DNA of 6,635 bases from an uncultured Lachnospiraceae bacterium (GTDB taxonomy: Bacteria; Bacillota; Clostridia; Lachnospirales; Lachnospiraceae). Location of the stretch: positions 1 to 6,635 of the forward strand of contig CAKSAI010000179.1 in the NCBI GenBank assembly GCA_934434905.1. The letters are read 5' to 3'. Positions 1-4,906 of this stretch are shown here, one piece after another (the first letter of the stretch is position 1; each line of letters opens with the position of its first letter). The notes under the pieces were generated by a model. That model did no database searches, was not told where the DNA came from, and saw only the letters and a list, made by a program, of their open reading frames with translations. A program made the position numbers and the translations under genes.

Positions 1-536
1 CCCAATACGTCTCCTTCAATCCAGAAGTTAAATCCAACATCCGCCTTATGCTCAGATGCGTCCTCGATATTGATAATGGAAATCGCAGCGCCCTCTCGCC
101 AGTTGTCGGTTTTTAATGTCACATAGCTATTGCCATCCACAGTCCTCAAATTGCCGGTAAAGGGGTAGAACTCCATCCGTACACTTCCTTTTCCGTCCAG
201 GAACTGATCGAAGGCCGGGCTATTGTCGGAAGAAGGAATACGCCAGAACCGTTCGCCCTCCTCCATGGTTCGAAAATCATCCGTGGCGCCGGCAAAGATC
301 AGCTCGAATCTGCCATGAATCTTCCCGGTACTCCTGTTCCTTACGCTCACATTGACACTGTAGAAATCATTTCCCTGACGTCTTACGTCTGTGGTCGTAA
401 CCTTTTCCACGCCATTCTTATACACTTCACAGACAAGCTCATATGCTCTGCTATCGGAAAGCTGAAGTACGGTACCCTTGTCCGTAACGATATTCTGTCC
501 ACTCACTGTAAGATGGTCGCACTGGTTCACCACCTG
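1..536 (-). repeat. Composite protein repeat unit 4 (partial)
   Basis: Residues about 1053-1230 of the giant protein. The YKNG motif is at 1091 and the jelly-roll part runs through DASEHKADVGFNFWIEGDV before the window ends. It aligns without gaps to unit 3 over 141 residues (837-977 with 1091-1231, the last codon being cut but readable as Gly). I count about 69 identities by hand, close to half. The unit should finish roughly 60 residues beyond the window edge. Confidence 0.85.
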
Positions 537-3500
537 ATACTTGCTTTGGAACAGTTGTTCCTCCACAATCTTCTTTCGCCACACATTGTCTATGCAGAGC
601 TTTAAGCCTCTCTGGTACAATACCTCATAATTCCGCACATAAATCGGTTCTGAGAAGAAGCCGTTGAAGGTAATCTTGTTCTCATAAGAGAATTTCGCAC
701 CGATATCCTTTGCCCGGATTTCTGTGGTTCCCACCATAGCAAGCAGCGTATCCCCCGGAAGACCAGATACGTCTCCTTCAATCCAGAAGGTAAATCCGAC
801 GTTCGCCTTGTGCTCCGACGCATCGTTAATATTGATTATCGCTAATGTTGCGCCATCATGGAGCACAGAAGGCGTCAGAGAGAGATACGTGTTCTTTCCA
901 TCCTTCTTCAGTTCTCCCAGGAAGGGGAACATCTCCATCTGAACCGTCTCCCTGCTGTCCAGCAACTGATCATAGGCCGGATTGCCGTTTGAAGCCTCCA
1001 CCCGGTAGAATTTCTCCCCATTCTCCATGGTGATAAAGCAGTCAGTATCCCACTGGAAGGTCATCTTGAACTGGGTACGCATCTGTCCGGAGCTTCTGTA
1101 CAATACACTTACCTCTACCTCATAGTATTCATAGCCGGAACGAGTAAGATTACTGGTATTCACGGACTCCGTACCGTTTCGATATACCTTGTAAGATAGT
1201 TCATATTTCTGACTGTCCGAAAGCGCAAGCGCTGTTTCTGAATTATTTAATATAATCCCATTTTTATTTAATGCTACTGTGTTAAAGCTGTTGGTCTCAG
1301 AATAGAGATCCTCAAACACCTTATCTGCCTGCAGATTATCCACACACAGGTAAAGTCCTTTTTCCTTCAGAAAATTCTCACAGTTTTCAAAGTACACCAC
1401 CTGTGTGCGCAGACCACCTTCGTCTGGCAAACGGTTGTACAGATTGGATGCAGAGACCGTGAACCGTTTTCCGGCTTTTACATCCGCCACAGTAACCGTC
1501 TCTCCTCCGATTTCAAACAGTACCTCGCTGTTCGAAAGCCGCCCGGAGAGCTGACCTCCCACCTTAAAATCAAAGTTTGCCACAATTCCTCGCTCATTCT
1601 GATTTGCCGGGAACATGATCTCCAATCTTCCGTATTCCACCTTGTTGGGGGTCAGTTTCACATAAGGATTGCCGCTCTCCTCCTCAATCTTTGCGTCAAA
1701 AGGATAGAAAAATCCTTTGTGAACACCATTCTGCATCAGATGGGATTCACCGCCGTAGTTTATGGTTGTATACTCATCTGTATTCACCGTGGCAATGGCT
1801 CCCCTCAATCCGCTTCCCAGGAACATCACGTAGCCTTTTCCTTCATTTTCCAGAATAGAGCTGTCCACAGCGGTCACATATACTTCATACCGGTCGTACT
1901 CACCTACCGTGAAGGAATCCGCCTTTACTTCTTTTCCGTTCCGATACACCTGATATCTGACCTGATAGGAGGATTCATCTTCAATCGTAAGATAATCCGG
2001 AATCCCCTCCTCTCCCAGGGTAATGGCAGTCCCCGGAGACACAACGTATTCCTTTTGATCGGAGATGATCTTCGGCGCCTTTACATCCAGAACACCCATG
2101 CCGATGCTGACGATCATCTCTGCGTCCGCCTCATTGCCATAGTAATCGGTGATATGGCACGCAATAAAATAAATGCCTTTTTCCGTCAGCGCTTCCCCCT
2201 TAAATTCTCTGCGCTTTCCCTGCACATTCTCATCGAACCGCTTCACGCCTGTGATCTCAATAGACTTCACAGTTCCGCCCAAGCAATCTGTAGCCGCAAG
2301 TCCCAGATCCGCCTCCGTCAGTTCTACGCGTTCGCCCATTTCATTCGCAAGGTACTCTTCGCCGGTATAGACAGGCGGGGCCTTGGGCGTCAACTGGAAA
2401 TTATCCACATCGATCTCCAATTCCGCTAGCTTATCCTTGGGTACAGTCAGGATATAATAGATTCTTGTCACGCCGCCTTCCGTGAAAGCTGCCACCTTCT
2501 CGGTGGAAATCTGTTCGGTACATTCGAAGGCTCCATCCGCTCCCTCTACGCGGATATTCTGAACCCGGTTATCGTAGCCGCCAGCGACAAATTCCGCTGT
2601 CTTCGCATTATCCTTCAGTTTTCCCTTCAATGTCAGGTTGAAGGAAGCGTCATAGTCTGTGATATTCTTTGGCAGCGCCCATGCATCCACCGGCCATGCC
2701 AGCACGATCGTATCCTCTTTTGCCGGAAACTCCTTCACATCCACATCCAGATGCATGGTAAATCTTCCGTCGCCAAAATCCTTGACCGTCCGCTCAATCT
2801 GTTCGTTGGGATTACAGATTAAATTGTAGCCTGCACTTCCCACCTCATCCGTGGTCATGGTAGTGAAGGTCAGCATTCTTGCATGTTCTTCCACAAAAAT
2901 AATCCAGCCGCTGTAGGATTCCCCCTCATTCTTCTTGGAATCTGCGGTAATGCACACATTATAATAACAGTTTCCCTCCGCTGTGAACTTATTGTCCTCC
3001 GTATCCATCAGCGTTCCGTTCCGGTAGATCCGGTAGGAGAAATCATAATCCTCCAGGTTGCTGCCCTCCGGCAGAAGATAGGTGATCCAGGAGGAACGGA
3101 TCTCCACCACCTCTCCCACCTTTACCTTCTTGTCAAACAGCGGGGTGACATGGATCAGCTTCTCATTCTTTCCCTGGTTTCCCGAAGAATCTTTAGCCGA
3201 CATCCGGATTACATAATCGCCGGAATCCTGCACATAGAAGGCCTGATTTTCCACGGGAACCTCCGTCTCCCCGCTGTACACATTCAGGGTGTAATCCTTG
3301 ATGTTCTCATCGTAGTTGTCAACCACACGCACCTCCGGGAGTTCTACCTCATCTGTGGCCTGAAGCTTCATCAGAGAGCCCATTAGATGGACAACTGGAG
3401 CTGTGGTATCCTCCACAGTGACCGCATACCGTACGCCGCCTCCTGTAACCTTGTACACGCCAAGCTTGTCAAAGACAATCTTCTCCGCATCCACCGACAC

Positions 3501-3692
3501 TGCTTCTTTGTCATATGTAATCTGCAGTTTGGAATAATCGGTATATCCGTCCAGTGTGGTCAGATCGAACTCTGTATTTACTTCCACTGTCAGCTTCTCC
3601 CGTGACAGGAGACGCCAGGTCAAAATTCCTGCCGCGATCAGAACTACTGTTGCGATCATGCTTGACGCGACTATAATCTTTTTCTTCTTCAC
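1..3692 (-). CDS. Giant repetitive surface protein, Ig-like and jelly-roll modules (partial, 3' end missing)
   Basis: The frame is open from a GTG at 3692-3690 to the window edge: 1230 residues and no stop, so the C-terminus lies beyond position 1. GTG is chosen because AAAAGGAGG sits 8 bases upstream and because it keeps the basic start VKKKK before a hydrophobic stretch (about residues 6-26, ending LTW-R). An in-frame ATG at 3659 would cut into that stretch. There is no lipobox and no clear signal-peptidase site, so the segment is probably a signal anchor. Residues 33-94 are beta-rich. Residues 95-182 form an Ig-like domain (DTTAPVV at 95, later KDSSGNQG near 167). Then come four composite units, each with a Y(R/K)NG motif (residues 223, 583, 837, 1091) followed by a jelly-roll ending in (V/I)DN (Asn 431, 786, 1036). 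An extra Ig-like domain lies at about 436-544. No catalytic motif is seen. The gene starts 21 bases after the lipoprotein stop. Its function is not recognised; surface glycan binding or adhesion is inferred. Confidence 0.93.
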   Translation of the reverse strand, partial: MKKKKIIVASSMIATVVLIAAGILTWRLLSREKLTVEVNTEFDLTTLDGYTDYSKLQITYDKEAVSVDAEKIVFDKLGVYKVTGGGVRYAVTVEDTTAPVVHLMGSLMKLQATDEVELPEVRVVDNYDENIKDYTLNVYSGETEVPVENQAFYVQDSGDYVIRMSAKDSSGNQGKNEKLIHVTPLFDKKVKVGEVVEIRSSWITYLLPEGSNLEDYDFSYRIYRNGTLMDTEDNKFTAEGNCYYNVCITADSKKNEGESYSGWIIFVEEHARMLTFTTMTTDEVGSAGYNLICNPNEQIERTVKDFGDGRFTMHLDVDVKEFPAKEDTIVLAWPVDAWALPKNITDYDASFNLTLKGKLKDNAKTAEFVAGGYDNRVQNIRVEGADGAFECTEQISTEKVAAFTEGGVTRIYYILTVPKDKLAELEIDVDNFQLTPKAPPVYTGEEYLANEMGERVELTEADLGLAATDCLGGTVKSIEITGVKRFDENVQGKRREFKGEALTEKGIYFIACHITDYYGNEADAEMIVSIGMGVLDVKAPKIISDQKEYVVSPGTAITLGEEGIPDYLTIEDESSYQVRYQVYRNGKEVKADSFTVGEYDRYEVYVTAVDSSILENEGKGYVMFLGSGLRGAIATVNTDEYTTINYGGESHLMQNGVHKGFFYPFDAKIEEESGNPYVKLTPNKVEYGRLEIMFPANQNERGIVANFDFKVGGQLSGRLSNSEVLFEIGGETVTVADVKAGKRFTVSASNLYNRLPDEGGLRTQVVYFENCENFLKEKGLYLCVDNLQADKVFEDLYSETNSFNTVALNKNGIILNNSETALALSDSQKYELSYKVYRNGTESVNTSNLTRSGYEYYEVEVSVLYRSSGQMRTQFKMTFQWDTDCFITMENGEKFYRVEASNGNPAYDQLLDSRETVQMEMFPFLGELKKDGKNTYLSLTPSVLHDGATLAIININDASEHKANVGFTFWIEGDVSGLPGDTLLAMVGTTEIRAKDIGAKFSYENKITFNGFFSEPIYVRNYEVLYQRGLKLCIDNVWRKKIVEEQLFQSKYQVVNQCDHLTVSGQNIVTDKGTVLQLSDSRAYELVCEVYKNGVEKVTTTDVRRQGNDFYSVNVSVRNRSTGKIHGRFELIFAGATDDFRTMEEGERFWRIPSSDNSPAFDQFLDGKGSVRMEFYPFTGNLRTVDGNSYVTLKTDNWREGAAISIINIEDASEHKADVGFNFWIEGDVL
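573..1298 (-). repeat. Composite protein repeat unit 3
   Basis: Residues about 799-1040. The unit starts with a beta domain carrying LSDSQKYELSYKVYRNG (YRNG at 837) and YYEVEVSV. It continues with a jelly-roll that includes FYRVEASNGNPAYDQLLD, DASEHKANVGFTFWIEGDV and the closing LCIDN (Asn1036). It lies exactly 254 residues before unit 4 at the YxNG anchor. Boundaries are set by my choice of anchor and may shift by some tens of residues. Confidence 0.85.
1323..2060 (-). repeat. Composite protein repeat unit 2
   Basis: Residues about 545-790. Landmarks are SSYQVRYQVYRNG (YRNG at 583), YEVYVTAVD, then GNPYVKLTPNKVEYGRLEIMF, VANFDFKVGGQLSG and the closing LCVDN (Asn786). It is more diverged than units 3 and 4 but keeps the same order of landmarks. 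Its YRNG lies exactly 254 residues before that of unit 3. Asn786 to Asn1036 is 250 residues, so small indels fall between units 2 and 3. Confidence 0.8.
2061..2387 (-). other. Ig-like domain between repeat units 1 and 2
   Basis: Residues about 436-544 of the giant protein. The stretch runs from PPVYTGEEYLANEMGERVEL to the ending GIYFIACHITDYYGNEADAE. That G-x-Y-x-I-x-(C)-x-(I/V)-x-D-x-x-GN ending is the usual last strands of bacterial Ig-like (HYR/Big-type) domains, and it matches GDYVIRMSAKDSSGNQ at about residues 158-172. Its length of about 105 residues accounts for the unit 1 to unit 2 distance of 360 residues instead of 254. Confidence 0.7.
2388..3140 (-). repeat. Composite protein repeat unit 1 (most diverged)
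   Basis: Residues about 185-435. YRNG is at 223 within DFSYRIYRNGTLMDTED, followed by YYNVCIT, a longer beta-rich region (ARMLTFTTMTTDEVGSAGY, GRFTMHLDVDVKEF) and the closing LEIDVDNFQL (Asn431). The motif-to-motif distance from YRNG Asn to the closing Asn is 206 residues, against 201 and 197 in units 2 and 3. Only the framework motifs are clearly shared, so homology is likely rather than certain. Confidence 0.65.
3144..3410 (-). other. N-terminal Ig-like domain of the giant protein
   Basis: Residues about 95-183. The domain opens with DTTAPVVHLMG and closes with GDYVIRMSAKDSSGNQGKNE and LIHVTP, the pattern of bacterial Ig-like domains in extracellular proteins. It follows a smaller beta-rich stretch (about residues 33-94, VNTEFDLTTLDGYT to RYAVTVE) that could be another, less clear Ig-like domain. 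Confidence 0.7.
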
Positions 3693-3700
3693 TTATAATT

Positions 3701-3709
3701 CCTCCTTTT
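3701..3709 (-). promoter_or_regulatory. Ribosome binding site of the giant repeat protein gene
   Basis: AAAAGGAGG on the minus strand lies 8 bases before GTG (3692-3690), inside the 21-base gap after the lipoprotein stop. The near-ideal match and spacing support the GTG over the in-frame ATG at 3659, which has no such site. The gap is too short for a separate promoter or terminator, which supports co-transcription with the lipoprotein gene. Confidence 0.85.
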
Positions 3710-3713
3710 GCTG

Positions 3714-4886
3714 CTATCTGCCTACAACAGACAGATGATCCAGATACAGGCTGTCTCCATCCTCCTTCAGACCGGAGACAGTAAACGCCACCGTCCAGAT
3801 ATCCAGCCCATTCCCCAGGAAATATTCCTTCAGTGTTGCCAGAGATACGGAAGTTCCCTCCTTGCCAGACCAACTGTGAGGGGCAATACTGGTCGAGATA
3901 GAATACGATGCGTTTAAAGGATCGTATACGCTCATAAGCACGGTAATCACCTGATCTGTATCGTTATACAGCTCATACTCCAGATACGTATTTTCATAAT
4001 CCGTCGTCTGGAATCCCTCCAGCATGTTATCCCTGCTTCGGAACCCCACACAGTCAATTCCAGTACCAAGCTTATTTTCCGTGAATTCGATCTTCATAGA
4101 GCTTCTCCCGGTGGACACATAATTCAGATCCGTATTCAGGGAAAACTGTGGACGCCGCAGCATACTGGTGGCGTCGCCTAATTCCGAAAACCGGTGTACA
4201 TCCGCCGCATTGGAAAAATCAATTTTGCCGGACATCTCAGCCGCCTGATAATTTCCGTCTCCGATCTCTGCGCAGAAATTATCAAAATAAAATTCCAGCG
4301 GCGTCTCGCCCGCCAGTCCTCCTTCCAGGATAAAATAAAAACTCTTAACCGCTGTCACATCCACAAAAGAAGAAACCACATCATTGTTCACCTCAAATTC
4401 CAGGTGATTCATTTTCCCCGGCTCCAAAGTCCGCTTTCCAAAAAGAAAGGAATCAGACGCCGCATCCGGATGATTATAGCCAAAGGCAATTTCCATCGGA
4501 CGTTCATTGGCATTAAAGATATCAATGGTATATTTCTTCACATCGGAGAAATCTGTCTTCTTCATATAGGTATTGCCGGGAAACAGGTAGATTGCATTAT
4601 CTTTGTAGTACAGAACATTTCCATCCTGATCCACCTCTGCATTGCCTTCAATCACGAATTTTGCTGCTTTCTCGCCGTCCGTCACATACGTTTTATCTTC
4701 TATAATCTCTACTTTGGCACGCATGGTATAGAGATTCATGGTCAGCATCTCCTTCGCGCTCTCAAATCCGCACAGCACCACCTTTTCCGACTCCTGCGCT
4801 TTCTGTCCACCACAGGCGGACAGACACATCACCCCCGCCAGAACGGCCAGGAAAAAAAGCCGCTTTTTCCTGCTGATTCTACTCAT
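3714..4886 (-). CDS. Lipoprotein with two tandem jelly-roll (CBM-like) domains
   Basis: This complete gene encodes 390 residues and ends in TAG. The N-terminus has a basic stretch (RISRKKR), a hydrophobic core and the lipobox LSAC. Cys25 should therefore be lipidated and the protein held on the outer face of the membrane. The rest is two domains of similar layout, about residues 36-208 and 220-390. Matching landmarks are YVTDGEKAAKF (67) and YVSTGRSSMKI (256), YTIDIFNANERPMEIAF and LEYELYNDTDQVITVLM, and the closing strands FYFDNF (199) and LYLDHL (380). The G-x-x-(S/A)-x-K-(F/I) strand and the YxDN-type ending are typical of carbohydrate-binding jelly-rolls, but I cannot assign a numbered family. 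It does not look like an ABC solute-binding protein, despite a similar length. The upstream hydrolase gene ends 20 bases away and the giant gene starts 21 bases after the stop. A glycan-binding partner of the hydrolase is the likely role, by inference. Confidence 0.93.
   Translation of the reverse strand: MSRISRKKRLFFLAVLAGVMCLSACGGQKAQESEKVVLCGFESAKEMLTMNLYTMRAKVEIIEDKTYVTDGEKAAKFVIEGNAEVDQDGNVLYYKDNAIYLFPGNTYMKKTDFSDVKKYTIDIFNANERPMEIAFGYNHPDAASDSFLFGKRTLEPGKMNHLEFEVNNDVVSSFVDVTAVKSFYFILEGGLAGETPLEFYFDNFCAEIGDGNYQAAEMSGKIDFSNAADVHRFSELGDATSMLRRPQFSLNTDLNYVSTGRSSMKIEFTENKLGTGIDCVGFRSRDNMLEGFQTTDYENTYLEYELYNDTDQVITVLMSVYDPLNASYSISTSIAPHSWSGKEGTSVSLATLKEYFLGNGLDIWTVAFTVSGLKEDGDSLYLDHLSVVGR
3717..4229 (-). 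repeat. Lipoprotein jelly-roll domain 2
   Basis: Residues about 220-390. It begins GKIDFSN, carries YVSTGRSSMKIEF at 256 and LYNDTDQVITVLMSVYD, and ends SLYLDHLSVVGR at the C-terminus. The closing His replaces the Asn of the DN motif seen in domain 1. Sequence identity with domain 1 is low by eye, so this is an old duplication or two related modules. Confidence 0.75.
4263..4781 (-). repeat. Lipoprotein jelly-roll domain 1
   Basis: Residues about 36-208 of the lipoprotein. It begins VVLCGFES, carries YVTDGEKAAKF at 67 and FNANERPMEIAFGY, and ends FYFDNFCAE. The layout matches domain 2 strand for strand, with the distance from YV(T/S) to the closing Asp being 135 residues here and 127 in domain 2. 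Confidence 0.75.
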
Positions 4887-4897
4887 AAACAAGCTCA

Positions 4898-4904
4898 CCT
4901 CCCC
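4898..4904 (-). promoter_or_regulatory. Ribosome binding site of the lipoprotein gene, decides its start
   Basis: On the minus strand GGGGAGG is followed by TGAGC and leads to ATG at 4886, with 11 bases between GGAGG and the ATG. An in-frame GTG at 4898-4896 begins inside the Shine-Dalgarno sequence itself, so it cannot be served by it. The ATG start is therefore preferred and gives a standard lipoprotein signal (MSRISRKKRLFF to LSAC). The site lies in the 20-base gap after the hydrolase stop codon. Confidence 0.85.
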
Positions 4905-4906
4905 GG

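Noticed and set aside
1..1178. DNA-level repeats as a CRISPR array or mobile element
   Set aside because: The repeats are spaced 762 bases apart, lie in frame within one coding sequence, and differ at the base level while the protein is conserved. They are protein-domain repeats.
1719..2429. Plus-strand open frame of 236 codons antisense to the giant gene
   Set aside because: It lies wholly inside the well-supported minus-strand gene, has no clear ribosome site, and its translation shows no recognisable domain (His/Ile/Arg-rich, typical of an antisense frame).
2883..3386. Plus-strand open frame of 167 codons
   Set aside because: Antisense shadow of the giant gene, with no ribosome site or domain and a hydrophobic/His-rich composition.
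3511..3873. Minus-strand frame of 120 codons across the lipoprotein/giant gene junction
   Set aside because: It overlaps both real genes in another frame and only reads through their junction. No domain or ribosome site.
4887..4898. GTG start at 4898 for the lipoprotein gene, adding four residues
   Set aside because: The GTG overlaps the Shine-Dalgarno sequence. The ATG at 4886 is correctly spaced from it and gives a normal lipoprotein signal.
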